Source of the DNA: Pseudomonadota bacterium
GTDB lineage: Bacteria > Pseudomonadota > Gammaproteobacteria > Acidiferrobacterales > UBA6901
Assembly: GCA_021783175.1 (NCBI GenBank)
Contig: JAJXUF010000021.1
Location: forward strand, 1 to 44,018
Reading direction: 5' to 3'
DNA: 44,018 bases
The notes under the pieces were generated by a model. That model made no database searches. It was given only the letters and a program-made list of their open reading frames with translations, and was not told the origin of the DNA. The position numbers were made by a program, and so were the translations under genes. The first letter of the stretch is position 1. Each line of letters starts with the position of its first letter. Positions 15,169 to 23,020 of the stretch are shown here, in pieces.

Positions 15169-16758
15169 ATGACGAAGGCAGCGCGGGGTCACCGGTTCAA
15201 AGGGACGCTCACCGGGTGGGGGGTGCTGACCCTCCTGGGCTATGCCGGCGAGGCCGCCCTGCACCCGGTGGGCTTTTCGGACGCGGCACGTGCGGCGGGG
15301 CGGTGGCTGCGCGCGCAGCTGTTCGTGCCGCACCCGCACGAAAGCGCGCTCTCGTTTCTGGTGCAACTGGCCCGGGTCCTGCCGCCGGTGGTTTACCTCG
15401 TGCCGGCTACCGCCGCGGTGGTCGTCGCCGCAGTCACCTATGCGCTCCGGCGGCGCGGCCGCGACGTCGTGCAGCGCGGGGCGCGCTTCGGTCGGCCGGC
15501 GCGTGGGGAGCGCGGCGCCATCCGAATCGGCCGGGTCTCGATGCCGCGCGCCATCGAGACGCAGCATGTGTTGCTCACCGGTTCGACCGGCACCGGCAAA
15601 TCGCTCGCGCTGCAGGCCCTGGTCGACACGATCCGCAACCGCGCGGGGGATCGGGCGGTCGTGGTCGATCCGGGCGGTGAACTGATGGCGCGGTACTGGC
15701 GTTGCGGCGACACGATGCTGAATCCGCTGGACGCGCGCAGCGTCGCCTGGTCGCCGCTGGCAGAGATGATTAGTGCGGCGGATGCGGAGCGCCTCGCGAA
15801 GAGCCTGCTCCCCGACACCGACGGCAGTGATGCCCAGCAGTGGCAGTGCTACGCGCAGGGGCTCACCAGTGCAGTGCTGCAACGGCTGATGGAGCGCCGG
15901 GGAAGGAGTACGAATGCCGATCTGGTGCAGGGGCTCACCGTCGCGAATTCCGAGGACCTCGAAGCACTGATCAGGGGTCTGCCGGCGCAGACCTTGTTCG
16001 ATTCGGGTGCGGCCAGGATGCTGGGCTCGGTGCGCGCGATCATCGGTGCCTATCTCGCTCCCTATCGGTTTCTGCCGCCTGGTGCGGGGGCTGACGCCTG
16101 GAGTCTGCGCCGCTGGGTCGAGCGTGGGAGCGGATGGCTCTGGATACCGGTGCGGGCGGACTTGAGTACGGCGCTGCGTCCACTTATTGCTGCGTGGATC
16201 GCGGAATTAGTGAGCGCCGTACTGGCGCTGCCGCCGGATCGCAACCGGCGATTATGGCTGTTGTTGGACGAATTGGCGGCACTCGGGCGAGTCCAGTCGC
16301 TGTCGGACGCACTCACCCAGGGCCGGAAATTCGGGCTTTGCGCGGTTGCCGGTCTGCAGACGGTCGCGCAGTTGCGCGGGGCGTACGGCCTGCAGGGCGC
16401 GCAAACGCTGTTAAGCTGCTTCTCTTCCCAGCTGATCCTGCGCGCGGGTGATCCGGAAACCGCGGACTGGTGCAGCCGTCTGCTCGGTGACCAGCAACTG
16501 TCGCGCCGGGTGAAGAGCGAGGGATCCGGCGCCGGCGGCTCGCATTCCGGAGAAAGCGAGCAGATCAGCATCGAACGGGTGGTGCTGGCGTCCGAGATCG
16601 CGGGGCTGCGCGATCGGCGGGGATTTCTCAAGCTCGCCGGGGATTGGCCGATCGCCCAGGTCGAGATCCCGATCCCGCCCGCCCGCGCGGGCGGAGGTTT
16701 GCCGGCCGTTCGTGGCTGGGGCGTCAACAGGTGGCACTGCAGCCGGCTGACCCGGTGA
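15169..16758 (+). CDS. Type IV coupling protein (TrwB/TraD family)
   Basis: The 529-residue ATPase links the relaxosome to the mating pore in conjugation. Two N-terminal membrane helices are visible (about residues 13-35 and 68-93). The Walker A motif is GSTGTGKS at 138-145, the Walker B motif is LWLLLDELAALG with Asp367-Glu368, and a QTVAQLRGAYG motif near 400 follows. The C-terminus includes the GDWPIAQVEIP strand typical of TrwB/TraD. The ATG at 15169 follows GGAGGAG. It lies directly behind the relaxase remnant, as in MobF systems. It looks intact but has no functional relaxase partner in this window. Confidence 0.88.
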   Translation: MTKAARGHRFKGTLTGWGVLTLLGYAGEAALHPVGFSDAARAAGRWLRAQLFVPHPHESALSFLVQLARVLPPVVYLVPATAAVVVAAVTYALRRRGRDVVQRGARFGRPARGERGAIRIGRVSMPRAIETQHVLLTGSTGTGKSLALQALVDTIRNRAGDRAVVVDPGGELMARYWRCGDTMLNPLDARSVAWSPLAEMISAADAERLAKSLLPDTDGSDAQQWQCYAQGLTSAVLQRLMERRGRSTNADLVQGLTVANSEDLEALIRGLPAQTLFDSGAARMLGSVRAIIGAYLAPYRFLPPGAGADAWSLRRWVERGSGWLWIPVRADLSTALRPLIAAWIAELVSAVLALPPDRNRRLWLLLDELAALGRVQSLSDALTQGRKFGLCAVAGLQTVAQLRGAYGLQGAQTLLSCFSSQLILRAGDPETADWCSRLLGDQQLSRRVKSEGSGAGGSHSGESEQISIERVVLASEIAGLRDRRGFLKLAGDWPIAQVEIPIPPARAGGGLPAVRGWGVNRWHCSRLTR

Positions 16759-16887
16759 TTTCTGCCATAGCCTTGCCATAGTGCCGCTGACTTTTGTTGC
16801 ACTTTCTTGCATCTCCAAACATCAGCGTCTCTTGGGTAATCATGCACTTAGACGCAGCGCGGCGCACGGAAATGCGCTGCAATGGGC

Positions 16888-16932
16888 CTGTTAATCACCG
16901 GGTCGGCGGTTCGAGTCCGTCCCGGGGAGCCA
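16888..16932 (+). other. tRNA-Asn(GTT) 3' fragment: attachment site of the integrated element
   Basis: The 45 bases begin in the anticodon loop (CTGTTAA, anticodon GTT), continue through the 3' anticodon stem, a complete T-arm (GGCGG, TTCGAGT, CCGTC) and the 3' acceptor strand CCGGGGA, and end in G-CCA. The 5' half is absent: upstream bases (AATGGGC) cannot pair with the stem. It is therefore not a tRNA gene but the duplicated end left by integration into the anticodon loop of tRNA-Asn. An inverted repeat GCAGCGC/GCGCTGC (16854-16880) lies just inside the element. The intact tRNA should be at the other end, outside this window. Confidence 0.85.
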
Positions 16933-17548
16933 ATCACATCTAAAACACCGCCGAACTGCGTCGCCTGACCTTAGCGAGTCGCGATAACCTCGCCATTCCC
17001 AAAGGACAGGTCGGCGGCCACCCAAATCCGCTTGCCCTACGATACCTTGCAGGGCACAACCGGCCCCGACCGTCGACATCCGTGTCGGAATTCCCCTCCC
17101 CCTTGACCGACCCTCGGCAACACGACATTCTGCGCCTCCCGACCACCCTGAAATAACATTTGAGGCGGAACCGATGGCGCGACATTTCGCCTTTAATTGC
17201 TTCACGGCAGCGAAATGAGGATTTTTCCGAAAAGTCTGCCCGTCGGCGCTTGAATGCGGCGGATTTGCCAAAGCTGGAGCGATTCTTGGCAGTCGCGCCC
17301 TAAGCCAGGACAGGGCGGCAACCCAGAAATACCACACAGTAATTGTTGTCATCCCTTAATCTGGCTCGGCCGAACTCGCATTCTGCTCATCGCTTTCACA
17401 AGTTTGCTACTAAAATAACAGGCACGTGAACTCGTCAGATGAGCGCCGCATATTCGTCGTCACGATCGGGGGGCCGGGCGAGATTGCCGGCAGCGGGAAT
17501 GCAAATGGCCCTGTCCCACAGGTACCATATGCTTATCGAGGGAATGGC
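16933..17548. other. No supported gene between the attachment site and the GGDEF/EAL gene
   Basis: About 500-600 bases of chromosome hold no gene. A minus-strand open frame at 16891-17352 ends in TDSNRRPGD, the well-known artefact of reading tRNA 3' sequence backwards, and is rejected. No clear promoter or hairpin was found. If the enzyme downstream starts at 17426, the last 120 bases belong to it. Confidence 0.5.
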
Positions 17549-20500
17549 GTGAACAATATGGAAGGATTCAGGACAATTCTGGAGCAAAGTCCGGATATAT
17601 TTCTTGTTCACGAAACGGACGGCCGCATCAGCGATGTGAATCTTCAGGCCTGCCAAAGTCTGGGTTACTCGCGCGAAGAACTGCTGCAGCTCTCGATTAC
17701 CGACATAGAAGCAGCGATTCCCCCTGATCGGGCAGGCAAGACCTCCCATCCTACCCAGCGCGATACACATACATCACGCCAAGGCTTTTGGCGTCGCAAA
17801 AATGGCGACGTTTTTCCGGTGGAACTGCGAACCGGGGAACTGATTCGGGAAGGTCGAAAGGCCATCTTCGTTTTCGCCCGCGACGTCGACGAAAACCGCC
17901 GCCTCGAAGCCCAAAGAGAGCGAGTGACCCGCATTTATCGCGCGCTGAGTGAAATCAATCAGGCCATCGTGCGCATGGAAACCGAAGAAACGCTGTTTCC
18001 ATTGGTTTGCCGGATTGCGGTCGAATTGGGCGGCATGAAAATGGCTTGGGTCGGTCAACCGGATCAGCATGACGGACTAATCAAGCCAACGGTCGCCTTT
18101 GGATCAGGTGTCGAGTATGTGAGCAACTTCGAGATCCCCATCAGTCCGTCGACTGAGCAGGGCCGCGGCCCAACGGCAGTGGCGTACCGCGAATCCCGCC
18201 AAGTCATCATTAATGATTTTCGCGACAGCGCCATGACCAAGCCCTGGCATGACCGGGCACTGAGATACGGTTGGAATTCGAGCGCCAGCTTTCCGATTAT
18301 GCGCTCGGCAAAACCCTACGCGGTGTTGGCCTTGTACCATGAGCAAAGACACGCCTTTTCAGAGGAAATTATCGAGCTCCTCAGTGAAATGGTTCGCGAC
18401 ATAACGTTTGCGCTGGATAACTTCGACCGCGAGCGCGACCGCCTGCGGCTGGAAATCCTGCTGAGAGAAAACGAGGAACGGTTGCGGCTGACTCTTGATG
18501 CGACCAACATCGGTGTCTGGGACTGGGACATGGCAGCCGATGCATGGTTTACCACACCCACCTATTTTCAGATGCTGGGCTACGATCCCGTCGACGGCGT
18601 GCAAGGCAAAGAGATTTTGCTTGAAAGAACACATCCCGATGACCGGAAACTAGTCACGGACCATATGCAGTCCGTCCGCGAGCAGGGCCTGACCGAGTTC
18701 GATATTGAGTTCCGCTTCCGGCATGCGGACGGATCCTTCCGGTGGATCAACAGTATTGGCAAAGCTATCGATCTCGATGAATACGGCAAACCCTTGCGGA
18801 TGCTCGGCTTGCTGATCGATATCACCGAACGCAAAAACACTTCTCAGGCACTGGCCAGAAGCGAGGAAAAGTTTTCCAAGACATTCCGCAACTCTCCCAA
18901 TCCCATATCGATTTCCACGCTCGCTGAAGGAAAATATATCGAGGTCAATGACGCCTGGTTGCGCCTAACCGGCTACGATCGTACAGAAATCATGGGACAA
19001 ACCGGAAACGATCTCGGCCTGTGGGGACAATCTGTCGATCGCGAGGCTTTCGTGTCGGCACTTTGCGCAGAGGGCCGCATTCTCGATCGCGAAGTTGTTT
19101 TCCGGACCAAGACACAGGATGTGACCTGCCTCGTTTCTGCCGAAATCGTCGACATAGGCAAAGAACGCTGCATTGTATTGGTGGCTCAGGACATCACGAA
19201 GCTGAAACAGGCAATGGACACCATTACCGACCAGCGGAATTTTCTCGAGACCATCCTTGAGAACGAGCCCGAATGCGTGAAGGTCGTGTCGCTGGAGGGC
19301 AATCTCGTGCAGATAAACCAGGCTGGACTCGTCATGCTTGAGGTCGATAGCCTTAAAGAGGCACAGCGCACCGGTCTGCTTGATTTCATTCCGCCGGAAA
19401 ACAGGACCGGGTTCACGGGATTTCACAAGTGGGTTTGCGAAGGCAATAGCGGAATGCTGGAATTTCCGATCATCGGCAAACGCGGCACGAAACGCTGGCT
19501 CGAAACTCATGCGTCACCCTTGCGCAATGCGGCAGGCCGCGTGGTTGCCTTACTCGGTGTTTCGCGCGATATAACAGAGAGAAAGCATTCCAGCGAGCTG
19601 ATCTGGCGCCAGGCCAACTATGATCCGCTCACTGACCTGCCCAATCGTTACATGTTCTTTGATCGACTCGAGCAGGAAGTCAAAAAGGCACATCGCGATC
19701 AAGCAGTGCTCGCGGTGCTGTTCATCGATCTTGACCGCTTCAAGGAAGTAAACGACTCCCTGGGACATCCATCTGGGGACCGGCTGCTTGTTGAGGCGGC
19801 CAATCGCATTGGCGCATGCGTGCGCGAAAGCGACACCGTAGCGCGGCTTGGGGGAGATGAGTTCACCGTGATTCTGTCCCAGCTGCAGGATACCGATCAC
19901 GTCGAGTTGATTGCTCACGACATCCTTACCAGCCTGCAGCGGCCCTTCTTTATCACATCGGGCCAGCCGTCGGTCCATATTTCGGCCAGCATCGGAATTA
20001 CTCTTTATCCCACCGACGCCGTCAAAGTGGATGAACTGCTGCGCAATGCCGATCAGGCGATGTACGCGGCCAAGAATGCTGGACGCAACCGTTTCAGTTA
20101 TTTCACCAAGTCCCTTCAGGAAAAGGCGCAGGCGCGAATTGGATTGATCAACGAATTGCACGACGCGCTCGCCAAGAACCAGTTTTTGCTGTTCTTCCAG
20201 CCGATAGTGGATCTGTCGTCGCGCAGGATTTGTAAGGCCGAGGCTCTGCTGCGATGGCGCCACCCGACACGAGGACTCATCAGTCCGATGGAATTCATTC
20301 CTGTCGCCGAAGAAACACGTCTCATCATTGAAATCGGCGATTGGGTTTTCCGCGAAACTTCACGCTGGGCTAGTCGCTGGGCCAAGCTGCGACCCGGTGG
20401 AATCCAGATCAGCGTGAATATGTCGCCAGTCCAGTTCCAGAGCACTGAAACCGACATTGACAAGTGGATTGCTTATTTGCAGGAACTTGATCTGTCAGGT

Positions 20501-20926
20501 CAGAGCGTTGCAATTGAAATTACCGAGGGCCTGTTGCTCAACGCTGATGCCAGCATCACGGAAAAGCTGATCCGCTTTCGCGACGCCGATGTGCAAGTGG
20601 CGATCGACGATTTTGGTACCGGCTATTCGGCCCTTTCATACCTGAAAAAGTTCGACATAGATTACTTGAAGATCGACCAGACCTTTGTCCGCGATCTCGC
20701 CACAGACGTGAGTGATCGCGCGCTGTCCGAGGCGGTCATCGTGATGGCGCACAAACTCGGTTTAAAGGTCATCGCGGAAGGCATTGAAACTGCAGAGCAA
20801 CGCGACTTCCTCATCGCCGCCGGCTGTGACTTCGGGCAGGGGTATCTCATCTCCAAACCGCTACCCCCGGGGGAGTTCGAGGCATTGTGGCTCGACAAGG
20901 TTCCAAGAGGGCGCAGCGTCAGCTGA
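17549..20926 (+). CDS. PAS/GAF sensor with GGDEF and EAL domains (cyclic-di-GMP turnover)
   Basis: The product (1125 residues from the GTG at 17549, which follows GAGGGA; 1166 from a GTG at 17426) contains an N-terminal PAS (about 4-125), a GAF (about 155-320), three further PAS/PAC units to about 690, a GGDEF domain and an EAL domain. The cyclase motif is intact GGDEF (768-772) and has an RESD inhibitory I-site five residues upstream. The EAL motif (898-900) and the phosphodiesterase residues (VAIEITEG, IDDFGTGYSAL, LKIDQTF, AEGIET) are also present. No membrane helix is seen, so it is cytoplasmic. It could make and degrade cyclic-di-GMP in response to signals at the PAS/GAF modules. No operon partner. 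Confidence 0.92.
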   Translation: MNNMEGFRTILEQSPDIFLVHETDGRISDVNLQACQSLGYSREELLQLSITDIEAAIPPDRAGKTSHPTQRDTHTSRQGFWRRKNGDVFPVELRTGELIREGRKAIFVFARDVDENRRLEAQRERVTRIYRALSEINQAIVRMETEETLFPLVCRIAVELGGMKMAWVGQPDQHDGLIKPTVAFGSGVEYVSNFEIPISPSTEQGRGPTAVAYRESRQVIINDFRDSAMTKPWHDRALRYGWNSSASFPIMRSAKPYAVLALYHEQRHAFSEEIIELLSEMVRDITFALDNFDRERDRLRLEILLRENEERLRLTLDATNIGVWDWDMAADAWFTTPTYFQMLGYDPVDGVQGKEILLERTHPDDRKLVTDHMQSVREQGLTEFDIEFRFRHADGSFRWINSIGKAIDLDEYGKPLRMLGLLIDITERKNTSQALARSEEKFSKTFRNSPNPISISTLAEGKYIEVNDAWLRLTGYDRTEIMGQTGNDLGLWGQSVDREAFVSALCAEGRILDREVVFRTKTQDVTCLVSAEIVDIGKERCIVLVAQDITKLKQAMDTITDQRNFLETILENEPECVKVVSLEGNLVQINQAGLVMLEVDSLKEAQRTGLLDFIPPENRTGFTGFHKWVCEGNSGMLEFPIIGKRGTKRWLETHASPLRNAAGRVVALLGVSRDITERKHSSELIWRQANYDPLTDLPNRYMFFDRLEQEVKKAHRDQAVLAVLFIDLDRFKEVNDSLGHPSGDRLLVEAANRIGACVRESDTVARLGGDEFTVILSQLQDTDHVELIAHDILTSLQRPFFITSGQPSVHISASIGITLYPTDAVKVDELLRNADQAMYAAKNAGRNRFSYFTKSLQEKAQARIGLINELHDALAKNQFLLFFQPIVDLSSRRICKAEALLRWRHPTRGLISPMEFIPVAEETRLIIEIGDWVFRETSRWASRWAKLRPGGIQISVNMSPVQFQSTETDIDKWIAYLQELDLSGQSVAIEITEGLLLNADASITEKLIRFRDADVQVAIDDFGTGYSALSYLKKFDIDYLKIDQTFVRDLATDVSDRALSEAVIVMAHKLGLKVIAEGIETAEQRDFLIAAGCDFGQGYLISKPLPPGEFEALWLDKVPRGRSVS

Positions 20927-21437
20927 AGATAAGGTGAAAAGCGTTATTGCGCTTCTCGCTCATACGCGGCACCAAGTCAGCGCCTACCAGTGCACCAACG
21001 ACCGGCGTACTGCCCCCGACCCGACATAGCGCGAGCGCCGCAGACGCTCGCGAGCAGAGCGCGCAGCGCAATCCTGTAACATTGACGTCATCATAACCGC
21101 CAAATTCTTCAATCAAAAGTTCGATGGTTGAAATACACCAGGCCCGACCGGCCCGATCCTTGTTAACGACCTGAATGCCTTTTGGCATCTTCTGCCGATC
21201 ATCATTTTGGCAAGCACAGTTCGGAAACAAAGTCACCGTCTTCGTCGCGACGGGCGAACGCGTCGTTGGCCAAAGAGAATTTCAACAGGTCCTTTTATGG
21301 GCCACAAAAAATTGCTATGTCGATAGACGGATGTTTCCATCTCCCGGAAACGCGGTAACATATCGATGCGCAGCTGTGACACGGCTTTCAGCTGTAACGC
21401 ACCCACACTCAAGACCAACTAAGAACGGAGTCAATAA
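20927..21437. other. No supported gene; hairpin and repeats upstream of cytochrome gene
   Basis: The gap of 511 bases has a strong hairpin (GCGAGCG 21031-21037 with CGCTCGC 21045-21051) without a T-run. Close to the cytochrome gene are an inverted repeat GTTTCC/GGAAAC (21333-21351) and a direct repeat CAGCTGTGAC/CAGCTGTAAC (21371 and 21389, 18 bases apart). These may be regulatory. A minus-strand open frame (20919-21236) has no domain or ribosome-binding site. Confidence 0.4.
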
Positions 21438-21917
21438 ATGAAACAGACGACCCTACTGAAACTTGCCGCGAGCAGCCTGGCGCTCGTGCTGGCCCTCCCG
21501 GTAGCCGCGGCCATGAAGGAAAAACCGGCCGATCCAGCGGCCGCCGCCAAGATGCTGGACAGCGCAGCAAGCGAAGGCGGAAAAATCTTTGCGCATGATA
21601 CTTTTGGCAGTCATCGCAAGATTCACGGCATGTCGGTCACCTGCGAGACCTGTCACCTGGGTGGCGGGCAAGTTGCCGGAAGAATGCCGAATGGCAAGGA
21701 GATTCCGAGCCTTGTCAACGCGGCTGCTATCTTTCCGCGCTACAACCCGAAGTTTCACTCGGTCGTCACCCTCGACATGCAGATCCAACATTGCGTAAAA
21801 GGCGGGTTGGGTGGAAGGCCGCCGGCACTCGGCAGCAAGACCATGGTGGACATGATCGCCTATCTGCATTCGATCGCAAAGGGCCAGACTATCGATGCCG
21901 GTGGCATGCCGAAATAA
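21438..21917 (+). CDS. Periplasmic monohaem c-type cytochrome (TsdA/SoxA-like single domain)
   Basis: The 159-residue protein has a Sec signal peptide (KQTTLLKLAASSLALVLALP, cleavage after AAA near residue 25) and one haem site, CETCH at 69-73. The region around it (GKIFAHDTFGSHRK before it, then LGGGQV, YNPKFHSVVTLDMQIQHCVK and MVDMIAYLHSIAKG) resembles one cytochrome domain of thiosulfate dehydrogenase TsdA, including the TLDMQIQHC pattern. TsdA normally has two haem domains; this has one. An electron-transfer role in the periplasm, perhaps in sulfur metabolism, is inferred. GGAG precedes the ATG at eight bases. Confidence 0.75.
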   Translation: MKQTTLLKLAASSLALVLALPVAAAMKEKPADPAAAAKMLDSAASEGGKIFAHDTFGSHRKIHGMSVTCETCHLGGGQVAGRMPNGKEIPSLVNAAAIFPRYNPKFHSVVTLDMQIQHCVKGGLGGRPPALGSKTMVDMIAYLHSIAKGQTIDAGGMPK

Positions 21918-21938
21918 GCGGTCAATACGGCACGTGAA

Positions 21939-21979
21939 CCGAAAGGCCGGATCAGCAAGCTGGTCCGGCCTCCTTTCGG
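21939..21979 (+). terminator. Hairpin after the cytochrome gene
   Basis: CCGAAAGGCCGGA pairs with TCCGGCC and CTTTCGG across a two-base bulge, with a 12-base loop. It lies about 20 bases after the stop codon. There is no T-run behind it, so it is a weak or Rho-assisted terminator or an mRNA stabiliser. Confidence 0.5.
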
Positions 21980-22421
21980 CAGCAGCATCGGCGAATCGGT
22001 CAGCCCTTGGCGCTGATCAATACCTCGCTGCATGGCAACGCGAAAGGCTTCTTTTCGCCTCGGCCTGGCAAATGCGCCCGAGAATCAAGCGTAGCGCTGC
22101 GTGCAGTAATCGTCCGCGAATTGAAGCTGAATAAAAACACTCACCACGCCCCAGCCTCGATCTCCCGCCGCACTCTTGGCGACAAGGAACGCTCGATAAG
22201 GATGAACTGCGCCGTCCGGCTCCCGAAGTTTCAGTAATCACTGCGCCAATTTAGAACTTTTATTCATCAACACCTTGATCTGACGCCGTTATTCCCGGGT
22301 TTGCCGGCGGGAGCACTGCCGCGCAGGTCCGACAACGAGTGTAGACTACCCAGTCAGCCGCAGGCACCGATTCATTACCCTGCCGGCTGCCCGCAACCGA
22401 AACCAGGACAAGGAGATGGTC
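21980..22421. other. No supported gene
   Basis: About 440 bases between the cytochrome hairpin and the next membrane protein gene. Short open frames on both strands have no ribosome-binding site or recognisable motif. Confidence 0.5.
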
Positions 22422-23006
22422 ATGATCGGCAAAAAAAATATCGTATTCGGTTTTCTCTTCCTGGCACTCACCGCCGCCCTTGGTCCACTGATGATTCTCA
22501 AGTACGTTCCGGTTGCGCGCAGCGCAGCGGCCAAACGGCAGGAGAAGATCGGGGCCCTGCAGCTTGCCCAAGAAAACGGCTTCACGGTAGATCTCGAGAA
22601 AATGACGCCGGAACAGATTGCCAGGGCCGATGCCGACGCGCTGCTCGCCCTGTCGGCGCAACTTGATGCGCAGTCACCTATCGACGCAATCAAGGGTGGT
22701 CCACACGCTCATGGTAATCTAGAAGCGCTGCTCAACATCGTCGTTGGCATTTTCATCGCCTTCCTCGCGGTACCTGCCGGATTCAAACAGACCATAAGCT
22801 GGTTTTTTATTCTCGGCGCATTGGGTCACTCGGGGCTACTGTATCTCGCGGTCGCGCTCAAACTGCCTTGGGCGCAGAATCTGCTGGCGAGCTGGTTCGC
22901 CGTTATCGGTCCACTTCTGCTGTTAGTTGGACTGCTATTGGCCGGCATTGCCGCTGCAATCGGCTTCAACGGAACACTGGTGAAGGACAAAGCGGTCAGG
23001 CATTAG
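22422..23006 (+). CDS. Integral membrane protein, function unknown
   Basis: The 194-residue product starts at the ATG at 22422, six bases after AAGGAG; an ATG at 22416 lies too close to it. It has an N-terminal helix (about residues 6-27, IVFGFLFLALTAALGPLMIL), a periplasmic-type soluble loop of about 60 residues, then four hydrophobic helices (about 103-125, 130-147, 153-175 region). The loop carries EKMTPEQIARADADALLALS. The family is unnamed. It converges with the ATP-grasp gene 14 bases away. Confidence 0.7.
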   Translation: MIGKKNIVFGFLFLALTAALGPLMILKYVPVARSAAAKRQEKIGALQLAQENGFTVDLEKMTPEQIARADADALLALSAQLDAQSPIDAIKGGPHAHGNLEALLNIVVGIFIAFLAVPAGFKQTISWFFILGALGHSGLLYLAVALKLPWAQNLLASWFAVIGPLLLLVGLLLAGIAAAIGFNGTLVKDKAVRH

Positions 23007-23020
23007 AAGCGCAAGAGATC

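Larger units (their letters stand above)
1..16932. mobile_element. Integrated conjugative/plasmid-like element, right part up to its tRNA-Asn attachment site
   Basis: The whole left part of the window is accessory DNA: a tyrosine recombinase, phage-like repressor and replication genes, a plasmid stb-type operon, a MobF relaxase remnant and a type IV coupling protein. It ends at a 3' tRNA-Asn fragment (16888-16932). Chromosomal genes begin to the right. The left boundary and the intact tRNA-Asn copy are not in this window, so the start coordinate is only the window edge. Several internal gene breaks (about 5300, 13474, 14578) show that more than one insertion or deletion has shaped it. That this is a single element, rather than nested remnants, is inference. 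Confidence 0.6.

Noticed and set aside
14578..15882. Long minus-strand frame of 434 codons opposite the relaxase remnant and coupling protein
   Set aside because: Shadow of two clearly identified plus-strand coding regions; proline/arginine/histidine-rich without any motif.
16891..17352. Minus-strand open frame of 153 codons ending TDSNRRPGD
   Set aside because: This ending is the familiar artefact of translating the antisense of a tRNA 3' end; the frame covers the tRNA-Asn fragment and has no ribosome-binding site or domain.
20919..21236. Minus-strand frame of 105 codons behind the GGDEF/EAL gene
   Set aside because: Lies over a hairpin and the end of the large gene; no domain or start signal.
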